Shown here one piece after another: positions 10,843 to 18,938 of a DNA stretch of 64,000 nucleotides. Below the pieces are notes generated by a model that was not told the DNA's origin, did not search any database, and saw nothing but the letters and a program-made list of their open reading frames with translations. A program made the translations under genes and the position numbers. Each line of letters starts with the position of its first letter. Position 1 is the first letter of the stretch. Source of the stretch: JAUXFS01 sp963772635 (GTDB lineage Bacteria > Pseudomonadota > Alphaproteobacteria > Rhodospirillales > Defluviicoccaceae); contig CAVYYK010000028.1 in the NCBI GenBank assembly GCA_963772635.1, forward strand, positions 310,001 to 374,000, in the 5' to 3' direction.

Positions 10843-11151
10843 ATGTTGACCACCAAGCGCAAGCCGGCGAGCGTCGGCGAAATTCTGATGGAGGAGTTCT
10901 TGACGCCGATGGGCCTGACGCAGGGCGCGTTAGCCGAAGCAATGGGCGTGCCGCGCAAGCACGTCAACGAGCTGTGCAACGGGCGCAGGGCGGTGACCGT
11001 TCCAACCGCGCTCATCCTTGCCCGGGTGTTCGGCAACAGCCCCGATTTCTGGCTGAATGTGCAGCGGCGAAGCGATCTGTGGGGCGCGATGCACTCGCCT
11101 CGCCAACGCGAGCGGATCGAACGTGCCCGACCGCTGACAGCCGCCGCGTGA
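10843..11151 (+). CDS. higA: HigA-family antitoxin (XRE DNA-binding)
   Basis: This 102-residue antitoxin has a helix-turn-helix at about residues 25-55 (LTQGALAEAMGVPRKHVNEL) followed by the HigA-typical segment SPDFWLNVQRRSDLW. It should neutralise HigB and repress the operon through the palindrome at 10496-10514. The ATG at 10843 lies 7 bases after the higB stop with a GAGG upstream; the longer open frame from 10780 runs through the toxin gene and is not supported. Confidence 0.92.
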   Translation: MLTTKRKPASVGEILMEEFLTPMGLTQGALAEAMGVPRKHVNELCNGRRAVTVPTALILARVFGNSPDFWLNVQRRSDLWGAMHSPRQRERIERARPLTAAA

Positions 11152-11222
11152 GTGACGCCGCCACCATCGCCGCTGAGCCAAAAAAGCGCGCCGCCGAGAC
11201 TGGGGGGCCACGCTCGATGAAG

Positions 11223-11296
11223 ACCGGAAGTGCTTCATCGCCAACTCGGTGACCTTCCCGATCGCCTGCGAACCCACCGTGGCAACCGAGGATCCC
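11223..11296 (+). pseudogene. osmC 3'-end fragment (repeat R3)
   Basis: These 74 bases match 3586-3659 of the intact osmC-family gene without a mismatch. The fragment starts abruptly in the middle of a codon and has lost the remainder of the gene. It lies 71 bases after higA, so higBA is bracketed by R2 and R3. Confidence 0.93.
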
Positions 11297-11426
11297 GCCT
11301 GAGAACGGATTGACGACGGGGTAGGGGCCCCTCGCGGCCCGGACGCTGCGGATTTCATCTTTCCTGTTCATACCCATATTCAAACGGCTAAGATTTTGCG
11401 GGGAGGGATCACGGGGAAGCGGGACG

Positions 11427-13238
11427 TTGCGGCAAAGCGAGATCGTCGATTTGGAAGCGGCCGCCGCGGAAACTCCGCGCCAGCGCTGGCGCCGGGTGAT
11501 GCGGTTCGGCGTTCCCGTTCTCGGCGTGGTGCTGATCGTCGCGGCCATCGCCGCCACCGCCGTATACGACTACCGGACCGATCGCCGCGATGTGCTTGCT
11601 CTCTCGCAGGACTTCATCAGCACCCTCGACGACCGCATCCGCTCGCAGGTCGAATATGCCTTCCGGCTCGTCAATAGTACCGCGAATACCGCCGCGGCGA
11701 TGCCCGAGGAGTTGTTCGCGGATCCTCCGTGGAGCAGCATGGAAAAACTGTTGTTGCAGTTTTTGAAGGCGCGCACCGAGTACGCCCAGGCGTATTTCGG
11801 GCGCCCCAACGGCGACTTCCTGATGGTGACGAGACAGAAGGACGGGGCGCTCGATACGAAGCTGATCGACCACTCGGAAGGCCGGCGCCGGACCACATGG
11901 ATCCGGCGGGATCTCGAAGGAAACGTGACCGGCCGCGAGGAAGATCCGAGCGACACCTACGATCCGCGAGTCCGACCCTGGTACGGAGCGGCGGTGAACA
12001 GCGAGGGCGCCCACTGGACCGACGTCTACATCTTCTTCGAGAAACAGGAGCCGGGGATCACCGCGTCACGGGCGTCGATCTCTCCCGACGGCCAAGTGTA
12101 CGCGGTGTCCGGGTTCGACATTTCGCTCCATGCGCTCAGTGAGTTTCTCTCGGAATTGCGCGTCGGTACCAACGGCATCGCGATGATCATCGATGGAGAA
12201 GGCCGTCTCGTCGCCTATCCGGATCCGGACAAGGTCGTTCGCCGAAACAACGACACGTTGACCCGAAGCCGGGTGGACGAGTTGGGCAATCCGCTTCTGT
12301 CCGAGGTGTTCGACCGCGTTCGGATCGCCGGCCCTGGCCGATCCATCATGGAAGTCGACGGGGAACGGTACATCGTCTCGGCGTCGCCGCTCTCCGGTAC
12401 CATCGACCGCGACTGGACCCTGCTGTTCGTTATCCCCGAAAACGACTTCGTCGGGTTCGTGACCGCAAACAACCGCAACGCCGTCTTGATGTCGCTCGGC
12501 ATCATCGTTCTGGCGATCGGCCTCGCGTCGCTGCTGGCCTACCAGGGGCTCGTCTCCGACCGCAACGCACGCGCCGTCGAACGGCGTCAGCATGCCCTCG
12601 AAGAGCAGAGCGGGGCGTTCGCGGAACTGGCGTCGATGGCGACGCTGTTCGATCCCGAGGACCTGAAGTCGGTGCAAAAACTGAACGAAACCACCGCCCG
12701 CGCCCTCGCGGCACGGCGCGTCGGCGTCTGGCAACTCGAGGCCTCCGGTGACGGTATCGTTTGCATCGATTGTTTCGATCGCGAGACCAAGGGCCATACG
12801 TCGTCGACCCAGATCCTCGGCATCGAATGCCCGCGGCTGATGGAGGCCCTGCTTTCCGGCGACGAGATCGTTGCGGCCGACGCGAGCCAGGATCCGCGAA
12901 CGGCGGAACTCCATGAGGCCTATCTTCAAGCCGTCGGCTGCCGGTCGCTGCTCTCCGTTCCCGTGGTCAACCGGAACGGCGTCGTCGGGTTCGTTTGGGT
13001 CGAGGATACCGCGGCGATCGGCGAACGCCATGCCGATGCCCGGACTTTCGTTCGCGTGGCAGCCAACATGATCGGCGCGCGGTTCGTCGGGGCGCCGGCA
13101 GCCACCGCACACGTCGCCGGGGAAAGCTCCGCGAAACGGCCGGCGCCGATTGGGCCGACGGGCGACAAGCCGGATGCCGGCGGGGCATCAGCGATCGATG
13201 GCGCAACCGGCAATGCGCACCGCCTCGCTGATGGATGA
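11427..13238 (+). CDS. Membrane sensor with Cache and GAF domains (N-terminal part of a cyclase-like protein)
   Basis: This 603-residue frame encodes a transmembrane helix at about residues 25-48, a periplasmic double-Cache sensor with the signature DPRVRPWYGAA near residue 185, and a second transmembrane helix near 355-375. A cytoplasmic GAF domain follows at about 410-560. It starts at a TTG after GGGGAAGCGGGACG. It ends at 13238, and a cyclase-homology domain follows in the +1 frame from 13231. In related proteins Cache, GAF and cyclase domains usually form one polypeptide, so this is either one gene with a frameshift or a coupled pair. The tail before the stop is low-complexity linker. 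Confidence 0.75.
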   Translation: MRQSEIVDLEAAAAETPRQRWRRVMRFGVPVLGVVLIVAAIAATAVYDYRTDRRDVLALSQDFISTLDDRIRSQVEYAFRLVNSTANTAAAMPEELFADPPWSSMEKLLLQFLKARTEYAQAYFGRPNGDFLMVTRQKDGALDTKLIDHSEGRRRTTWIRRDLEGNVTGREEDPSDTYDPRVRPWYGAAVNSEGAHWTDVYIFFEKQEPGITASRASISPDGQVYAVSGFDISLHALSEFLSELRVGTNGIAMIIDGEGRLVAYPDPDKVVRRNNDTLTRSRVDELGNPLLSEVFDRVRIAGPGRSIMEVDGERYIVSASPLSGTIDRDWTLLFVIPENDFVGFVTANNRNAVLMSLGIIVLAIGLASLLAYQGLVSDRNARAVERRQHALEEQSGAFAELASMATLFDPEDLKSVQKLNETTARALAARRVGVWQLEASGDGIVCIDCFDRETKGHTSSTQILGIECPRLMEALLSGDEIVAADASQDPRTAELHEAYLQAVGCRSLLSVPVVNRNGVVGFVWVEDTAAIGERHADARTFVRVAANMIGARFVGAPAATAHVAGESSAKRPAPIGPTGDKPDAGGASAIDGATGNAHRLADG

Positions 13239-13845
13239 ACGCAATAGACGACATCTTGAAGAAATGACCCAACGCGGCATAACGGACGGCAAAATCAAGG
13301 CGACCGTGTTTCCCCGCCTGACCGTTCTGGCATTGAAGATGGGTGACGATATGTTGCTGGCGACGGCTGCCGACAAAGGCAATGACACGACGATCATCGA
13401 ACACCTCGTCGGGGTGTTCAGCGATGCCTGCAAGAAGCATAGTGTTCCCTACATGAAGCTGTTGACCGATCACATCGTTGCCGCGAGTGGCTTCGAGGAA
13501 AACAGTTCTTCGGCTGCGGCGGGAATTGCCGAGGTCGCCCTGGAAATCCGGGATCGCTGCGCTCAGATCGTCGCAGGTCTGGGGCAGCCGCCGGATTACA
13601 GGATCGGAATTGATTCCGGCACCGCCATGGGATCGATGGTCGGCTTCGGCAGTCGCTACAACATCTGGGGTGAAGCCGTTCGCGTAGCCTCGACCATGTC
13701 GGATACGGCACGGCCCGGCACCATCCAGGTGACGGAAGCAACCTATGGGCTACTGCAGGACCGGTACCTTTTCCGCCGCCGCGGCGGCTTCTTCCTCGGC
13801 GGCACCGGCGACATCACCACCTACGTGTTGAGGACACGGTTGTGA
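13231..13845 (+). CDS. Class III nucleotidyl cyclase-homology domain, catalytically degenerate
   Basis: This segment has the class III cyclase fold but not its active site. The first metal aspartate (FADI in active enzymes) is replaced in LTVLALKM. The second, in KLLTD, is kept. The block normally reading WGDxVNxASR is WGEAVRVAST, so the transition-state Asn and Arg are both lost. It probably serves as a regulatory or dimerisation domain rather than making cAMP. The ATG at 13231 overlaps the previous stop by 8 bases and has no clear ribosome binding site, which favours a frameshifted fusion. It overlaps mlaE by four bases. Confidence 0.72.
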   Translation: MDERNRRHLEEMTQRGITDGKIKATVFPRLTVLALKMGDDMLLATAADKGNDTTIIEHLVGVFSDACKKHSVPYMKLLTDHIVAASGFEENSSSAAAGIAEVALEIRDRCAQIVAGLGQPPDYRIGIDSGTAMGSMVGFGSRYNIWGEAVRVASTMSDTARPGTIQVTEATYGLLQDRYLFRRRGGFFLGGTGDITTYVLRTRL

Positions 13846-14648
13846 GCAACCGGCAGGCACGCCCGCGGGAGGGTTCAAGGTCTTTTTACCTGCCGATACT
13901 CGGTCTCGGGCGTTGGCTCGCGACGGCGGGCGGCATGGCCGCCGGCGTCATCCACCAGGGTGTCCGACCCCTTACGTGGCGGCGTCCGGTATGGACCGAA
14001 TTCATTCGATTCTTAGATCTTGCGGCGAGCCGGAACTTGTTGAGCGTCATCGTCGCCGGCGGATTGGTCGGGTTCGCCCTCATCACCCAAGCGTTCTACT
14101 GGGTCGATAAATTCGGGCAAGAGGACCTTGTCCTCGACATTGTCGGGGTCGTAGTAGTCAGGGAGATCGCACCGTTATTCGTCGGATTCCTCACTCTGGG
14201 CCATAGCGGCCTGGTGATCCTCAGCGAACTCGGCGAAATGCGAAGACGAGGCCAAATTCGGACCCTGGACGCGCAGGGGATCGACCCGTTTCTGTTCCTG
14301 GTGGTTCCGCGCGTGCTTGCGCTGACGATCAGCGTCTTCTGCCTCACCATCGTTTTCGTCATTGCGGCTTACGGCTTCGGATACATCTCGACCACAGTCC
14401 TGGGGTTCGAAGCCGACCCGGTCTGGGAGCTTCCCGTCCTGATGCTCGAGTTCCTTGGTGGCTCGGGCTACGCCGTCCTGCCGGTCAAGACGCTTGCGAT
14501 CGGCTTTACCATCGGCATCGTCTGTTGCCTCACCGCCTTGGAAACCGAACCGCCCGGCGCGGATGCCGCATCATTGATGCCCAGAGGGTTCATTCGATCG
14601 GTATTGGCGATTTTTCTGGTCAGTGGCTTGACCAGCGTTCTGCTTTAG
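13842..14648 (+). CDS. mlaE: MlaE-family ABC permease of an Mce transporter
   Basis: This 268-residue integral membrane protein of the MlaE/YrbE family forms the channel of Mce-type lipid ABC transporters. At least five hydrophobic segments are visible. The family coupling region lies around residues 110-150 (HSGLVILSELGEMRRRGQIRTL), close to the usual GRxGxxxAAELGxM pattern but changed in its first part. The GTG start overlaps the previous stop (GTGA). It is followed by a degenerate ATPase, an MlaD protein and a TPR protein, which fits an Mce cassette of unusual composition. The cargo is probably phospholipid or another lipid, by family only. Confidence 0.85.
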   Translation: MSNRQARPREGSRSFYLPILGLGRWLATAGGMAAGVIHQGVRPLTWRRPVWTEFIRFLDLAASRNLLSVIVAGGLVGFALITQAFYWVDKFGQEDLVLDIVGVVVVREIAPLFVGFLTLGHSGLVILSELGEMRRRGQIRTLDAQGIDPFLFLVVPRVLALTISVFCLTIVFVIAAYGFGYISTTVLGFEADPVWELPVLMLEFLGGSGYAVLPVKTLAIGFTIGIVCCLTALETEPPGADAASLMPRGFIRSVLAIFLVSGLTSVLL

Positions 14649-14701
14649 GTTGAGAACCATGCAAGGAGACCTTCGACATCGGCGACACGGAAAGACGGCC
14701 A

Positions 14702-15385
14702 GTGCTCGAAATGGCCAATGCGTCGTTGCCGGCCCACGGCGATGCCGCCGGAAGCGCCATCCGCGTGGATCTCACGGTCTGTGCCGGTGAGCTGATCCTG
14801 ATTCAGCCGGGTGACGACCAACATGAGCGGACATTGGCAAACGCGGCCTGCGGCCTGCTTGCACCGGTGTCCGGTGAAGTCCGTTTTCTCGGCCGCGACT
14901 GGGCGGTCACGTCTCCCGACCATGCCAATGCCCTGCGGGGCCGGATCGGCCACGCTTTTCAAACCGGCGAATGGGTTCCCTATCTTTCCCTGGCCGACAA
15001 CATCCTTCTCGGAGAGCTCTACCACACGCGCCGCCCGTACACCGAAATTCGGGACGAAGCCGCTGCTCTGGCAACCCGCTTCGGACTCCCGGGACTACCC
15101 TTGGAGCCGCCCGCCCGATTTTCCGTCCCGGATCTTCGCCGCGCGAACTATGTCCGCGCGCTGCTCGGTGAACCGGCCCTGATCCTTTTGGAAAGTCCTG
15201 CCCGGGAGGTCATCGTCGAGATCCTGGATCCGGTGATCAACGCCATTCGCGCGGCGCGGGATCGGGACGCGGCGGTGATATGGTTCATGCTTGATACCCG
15301 ACTATGGTTCGAGGCAAGCCTGCCGGCTACGCGAAGATATGTCGCGCAGGGCAACGTGCTTGTCGAGGAAACACGACGGCAATGA
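14702..15385 (+). CDS. MlaF-like ABC protein with no catalytic motifs (pseudo-ATPase)
   Basis: At 227 residues, its length and position match an MlaF ATPase, but the nucleotide-binding motifs are gone. The Walker A site reads GDDQHERT at residues 37-44, with no lysine. The signature region reads FSVPDLRRANYVRALL where LSGGQ is expected. The Walker B site reads LILLES where LLLDE is expected. The Q-loop region HAFQTGEWVPYLSLADNI is recognisable, which supports descent from an ABC ATPase. The GTG at 14702 is the likely start, and it overlaps mlaD by ATGA. No second ATPase lies nearby, so energy coupling would need an ATPase from elsewhere or a non-transport role. Confidence 0.8.
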   Translation: MLEMANASLPAHGDAAGSAIRVDLTVCAGELILIQPGDDQHERTLANAACGLLAPVSGEVRFLGRDWAVTSPDHANALRGRIGHAFQTGEWVPYLSLADNILLGELYHTRRPYTEIRDEAAALATRFGLPGLPLEPPARFSVPDLRRANYVRALLGEPALILLESPAREVIVEILDPVINAIRAARDRDAAVIWFMLDTRLWFEASLPATRRYVAQGNVLVEETRRQ

Positions 15386-16402
15386 ACGATTCCACCCCAG
15401 ATCTTCGATTCGTCAGCCGCCGGGTCGGCATTCTGTTGTTCGTCACCCTTGCGATCTTCGTGCTCGCGGTGCTGCAGGCGGGAGTGGTCAAGGACGCATT
15501 CAAATCGGTCGCCACGCTTCGCGTCATTCTGCCGGACACCGGTCTCGGTGGTTTGAAGGCCGACAGCCCGGTCGAAATCCTTGGAACACAGGCCGGGAAG
15601 GTCGTCAGGGTCGTCATCGACCCCGACGAGAAGTTCCATGCGGAGGTGGAGATCGAAAAGGCGATGATCCCTTTCGTAAGGCGCGACTCCACGGCCGTGA
15701 TCCGCAAGCAGTTCGGCATCGCCGGCGACGCCTACCTCGAGATCACCCGCGGACAGGGCGAACCCCTCGATTGGGACTTCGCCGTCATCAACGCCGAAAC
15801 CACGCGCGGAACGAGCGATACCATCGACGCGTTGATCGGTGAGGTTCGCACGAGGGTTTTTCCGATTCTCGACGATGCACAAAGGATAACGCGGTCCTTG
15901 GCCGATATCGCCGCGCGGCTGCAAGCACCGGGCGGCGAGGTCGACCGGGTGTTGACCGATCTCGCCACGGTGAGCGACCGCTTGGCGAAGGGTGAGGGAA
16001 CCGTCGGCAGATTGCTCGCCGATGATCGCCTCGCCCGCGATCTGGAGCAGACCGTGGCTTCGATCAACAGCCAAATGGCGCAGATCGACAAGATCCTGAA
16101 GAATGTCGATGCGGCAACCGGCACCGTCCCGGAGGTCGTCGAGTTCGGCCAATTCGACCCTGCAGGCCGTCGAACGAACGATCAACGAGGTCGGCGAAAC
16201 CATGCCCGAACTGGCGAAGCTCGTGCGCAACGCCACCACCGCATCCGAAGCCTTGCCGACGTTCATCGCCCAAACCGAGCAAACCCTGGCCGAACTGGAA
16301 ACGTTGCTGCAACAGCTCCAGGGCCATTGGCTGTTCGGCGGCGGCGATGGCGCACCGCCGAGGGAGGCGTTGCGGCCGTCACCCCTCGAGGCGCGGCCAT
16401 GA
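15382..16402 (+). CDS. mlaD: MlaD/Mce-domain protein, one frameshift
   Basis: This is a single-pass inner-membrane Mce protein. It has a transmembrane helix at residues 14-36 and an MlaD domain at about 40-120 (LPDTGLGGLKADSPVEILGTQAG region). A long helical stretch follows, as in proteins whose helices line a periplasmic channel. Homology shifts +1 near 16139 and the true end is the TGA at 16400-16402. Two observations support this: the helical sequence continues in the second frame, and that stop overlaps the ATG of the next gene (ATGA). Reading straight on would wrongly fuse it to the downstream TPR gene. Confidence 0.82.
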
Positions 16403-17319
16403 CCGGGCGGGCATTCGCAGGGCGGATCGTTCGACGGGCGGTCATCGCCGGTTGCGCGGTCGCCGTCGCCACGGTGTGGGCGTGCGGCGGCTCGGGACCG
16501 CCGCCGGGACCGCCCGAACGCGAAACCATTTCCGAACAGCGCATCGCCCGCTTCGCCTACAACCGCGGCCAGTACGAGCAGGCGGTCGTTCTCTACGACC
16601 GCGCCTTGGCGACGGCCTATACCAGGGACGACATCGAGGCGATCGCCGAGATCGGCTATGAATCGGCTTTGGCCCTGCACCAGGACGGCAGATCGAAACA
16701 GGCGGCGGACCGGGCGCGGCGCATACGCGAGGAACTGGTTCGACGCGGCAAAGTTCCGCCACCGGAGTTGCTTCTCGTCGAGGCGGTGGCTTCCTACGCC
16801 TCGGGCGACACCTCTTCCGCGACCCGCATCGCCGAGGAGATCGTGGCCCGCGGCGGCGGCGGCGTGATCACCGCCCGGGCGGTCTACCTGCAAGGAATGA
16901 TCGCCGCCGACGGAAAAGACGCTGCGGGGGTTGCCGGGACCCTCGAGACTCTCGGCACGCCGATATCGGCGGAACTCCGGGCCGACCGGTTGGAGCTTCT
17001 CGGCAGACTGCGGCTCATCGAGGGTGCTCCCGAGGATGCAATCCCATCGTTCACCGCAACCGCCGAGCTTCGTCGAGAGGTAGAGGACTACACCGGCATG
17101 GCGAGGGCGCTGGCGTTCGCCGGAGAAGCCACGATCGCGGCGGGCCGACCGGCGGACGCGGCCGATTTCTTCCTGCGCGCGGGCCGCGGCGTCGCCCATC
17201 GAAAGGACAAGGCCGATGCGGAGCGGTGGCTGCGAAAGGCCGCGGACCTTGCGGAGCGCCATGATCGGCCGGACATCTCCGACGCGGCGCGCGAACAACT
17301 GTCGAGACTGAGCGAATAG
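16399..17319 (+). CDS. Exported TPR-repeat protein, probable lipoprotein
   Basis: This 306-residue protein begins with an arginine-rich signal and a hydrophobic stretch ending VATVWACGG, a likely but non-canonical lipobox. The rest is helical TPR-like repeats built on alanine-rich helix pairs. As the last member of the Mce cassette it could be the periplasmic or outer-membrane partner of MlaD, a place held by MlaC or MlaA in classical systems; that role is inference. The ATG overlaps the mlaD stop (ATGA), and alkB follows after 22 bases. Confidence 0.75.
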   Translation: MTGRAFAGRIVRRAVIAGCAVAVATVWACGGSGPPPGPPERETISEQRIARFAYNRGQYEQAVVLYDRALATAYTRDDIEAIAEIGYESALALHQDGRSKQAADRARRIREELVRRGKVPPPELLLVEAVASYASGDTSSATRIAEEIVARGGGGVITARAVYLQGMIAADGKDAAGVAGTLETLGTPISAELRADRLELLGRLRLIEGAPEDAIPSFTATAELRREVEDYTGMARALAFAGEATIAAGRPADAADFFLRAGRGVAHRKDKADAERWLRKAADLAERHDRPDISDAAREQLSRLSE

Positions 17320-17341
17320 CTCGGCCGATCGGGATCCCGTC

Positions 17342-17977
17342 ATGCAACCGGCTCAGGATGGATTTGTGCATTTGTCGGGTTTTTTCTCCGAACCCGAGCA
17401 AATTACCCTGTTGGAAGCGGTGATGTCGGTCGCGGCGGAAGCTCCGTTTTGCACACCCGTGATGAAGCGTTTCGGCCAACCCTTTCGCATCGGCATGACG
17501 TCGGCCGGCGAGGTCGGCTGGTGGAGCGACCGCGGCGGCTATCGCTATATCGAGCGCCATCCGCGGACGGATCGGCCATGGCCCCCGATCCCGTCGACCA
17601 TTCGTCTCGCCATCGACCGGATCCTCGCCGCGGCGGGCGAGCGGTATCCGCTTCCGACGTTCACCCCCGACAGCTGCCTCATCAACCGATACGGGGCCGA
17701 GGGCCGGCTCGGCCTTCATGTCGACGAGGATGAGGAGGACCGAAACGCTCCGATCCTGTCGATCTCGCTCGGGGACGACGGGTGGTTCGTCATCGGAGGG
17801 CATGACCGAAAGGATCCCGTCGAGCGGATCGTCCTCGGCAGTGGCGACGCGGTGGTCATGGCCGGCCCCGCGCGGCAGTGTTTTCACGGCATCGAAAGGA
17901 TCGTTCCGGGGACGTCCCGTCTGATCCCCGGTGGCGGAAGGATCAACCTGACCATCCGTCAAGTATGGACGCGATGA
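17342..17977 (+). CDS. alkB: AlkB-family 2-oxoglutarate/Fe(II) dioxygenase
   Basis: This 211-residue protein is predicted to be an oxidative DNA/RNA dealkylation enzyme that removes methyl groups from 1-methyladenine and 3-methylcytosine. The iron ligands are visible as H-x-D in GLHVDEDE (near residue 125) and the distal His in CFHGIERI. The 2-oxoglutarate-binding arginines are in GGGRINLTIRQ. The substrate-pocket motif NRYGAEGRLGLH matches the usual N-x-Y motif. It follows the TPR gene closely and may share its transcript, but no functional link is apparent. Confidence 0.93.
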   Translation: MQPAQDGFVHLSGFFSEPEQITLLEAVMSVAAEAPFCTPVMKRFGQPFRIGMTSAGEVGWWSDRGGYRYIERHPRTDRPWPPIPSTIRLAIDRILAAAGERYPLPTFTPDSCLINRYGAEGRLGLHVDEDEEDRNAPILSISLGDDGWFVIGGHDRKDPVERIVLGSGDAVVMAGPARQCFHGIERIVPGTSRLIPGGGRINLTIRQVWTR

Positions 17978-17988
17978 AACCACTCGCG

Positions 17989-18078
17989 TGGCGGATGGGG
18001 TGGGATTCGAACCCACGAGACCCTCACGGGCCTGCCGGTTTTCAAGACCGGTGCCTTCAACCGCTCGGCCACCCATCC
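17989..18078 (-). tRNA. tRNA-Ser(TGA)
   Basis: On the minus strand a 90-base class II tRNA can be folded. The acceptor stem is GGATGGG/CCCATCC, the D-arm has GGCCGAGCGGTTGAAGG, and the anticodon loop CTTGAAA presents TGA between CCGGT and ACCGG. A long variable arm and a T-arm with GGTTCGAATCCC follow. The CCA end is encoded (17989-17991). It sits between the convergent ends of alkB and the secreted-protein gene. Confidence 0.95.
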
Positions 18079-18197
18079 GACGCCACGGGAGTCGGATCTC
18101 ATTGCCAAATTTTCAGGGCGTTGCCAAGGAGACGATTGGGGGGGCCGAAGGAGGTTGCCCCCGTCGGCGTCGACCGGATCGCCGTTTCGGCCGGCGA

Positions 18198-18938
18198 TCA
18201 GCGCGATGCCAGTTTCGCCACCTGTGCCTTGGCCTGGCGAAGGCATCCGTTGTCCGCCATCCAAGCGATGCCGTGCGCTTCGGTCGGCAGGTCCTTGGGA
18301 ACGGTTTTCAGCACCAGCTTGCGTTCCCACATGTTGCCTCCGTCGCGCAGAGAGTACTCTCCGCCGTCGAGAATCGGCACCTGTTTTGGCCACGGCATAT
18401 CGTGCACGGAGGCGGGGAACCCGACGGTGCCCTCTTTGCCCGTCGAAAGGTGCAGGACGATGAGGGAGAGATCCCGGCCCGGATCGGGTCGCCACAGCAT
18501 CGGGGTAACGCCCTCGGGAATGCAAAGGCTTTCGGAATTGTAGACGTTGACCGCCCAAACATCCGGAGGATTGAGGCCCTGGCCGTCGATCGACCCCCCA
18601 TAGCCGCGAAAGGCCCCCAGGCTCGACGTGCCCGGAGCGCCGGTCGAGAACAGGCGCGAGAGCGCGGCAACGACCCTCTTGTCGCCGTCGGCGGCATTCC
18701 CGCCGACCGGCATGCCCGAAAACGGTCCCGTCAGCTTTGTCAGCTTTCCATCCTCACCGACAAGGGTCACCTCGACACCGGCCGGCAGCGACAGGGACTT
18801 CGACCCGTCGACCACCTGCCCCGGATTGAGTTCGGCGGTTGTCGATTCGATGACGACGAGTTGAGACGCCTCTCCAACCTGCGGCCAAAGCAGGAAAACC
18901 AGGGCGACGAGCAGGGCCAAACGCGAAGGCATAATCAT
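18198..18938 (-). CDS. Secreted protein of unknown function coupled to a CHASE2 cyclase
   Basis: This 246-residue protein has a clear Sec signal peptide (hydrophobic residues 7-20, cleavage near GEA-SQL). The mature part begins with beta-rich sequence resembling the FecR/LysM-like sheets often encoded beside CHASE2 proteins (PGQVVDGSKSLSLPAGVEVTL). Three cysteine-poor domains follow without recognisable catalytic motifs. The ATG overlaps the cyclase stop (ATGA), so it is translationally coupled to that gene. A natural but untested idea is that it supplies or modulates the ligand of the CHASE2 sensor. I do not recognise a named family. Confidence 0.7.
   Translation of the reverse strand: MIMPSRLALLVALVFLLWPQVGEASQLVVIESTTAELNPGQVVDGSKSLSLPAGVEVTLVGEDGKLTKLTGPFSGMPVGGNAADGDKRVVAALSRLFSTGAPGTSSLGAFRGYGGSIDGQGLNPPDVWAVNVYNSESLCIPEGVTPMLWRPDPGRDLSLIVLHLSTGKEGTVGFPASVHDMPWPKQVPILDGGEYSLRDGGNMWERKLVLKTVPKDLPTEAHGIAWMADNGCLRQAKAQVAKLASR

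Noticed and set aside
15304..17319. A single 671-codon protein made of MlaD and the TPR protein
   Set aside because: The join passes through a frameshift; the true mlaD stop overlaps the TPR start (ATGA).
17989..18078. tRNA-Ser as an attachment site for an island
   Set aside because: No integrase, no duplicated tRNA end and no composition change beside it.
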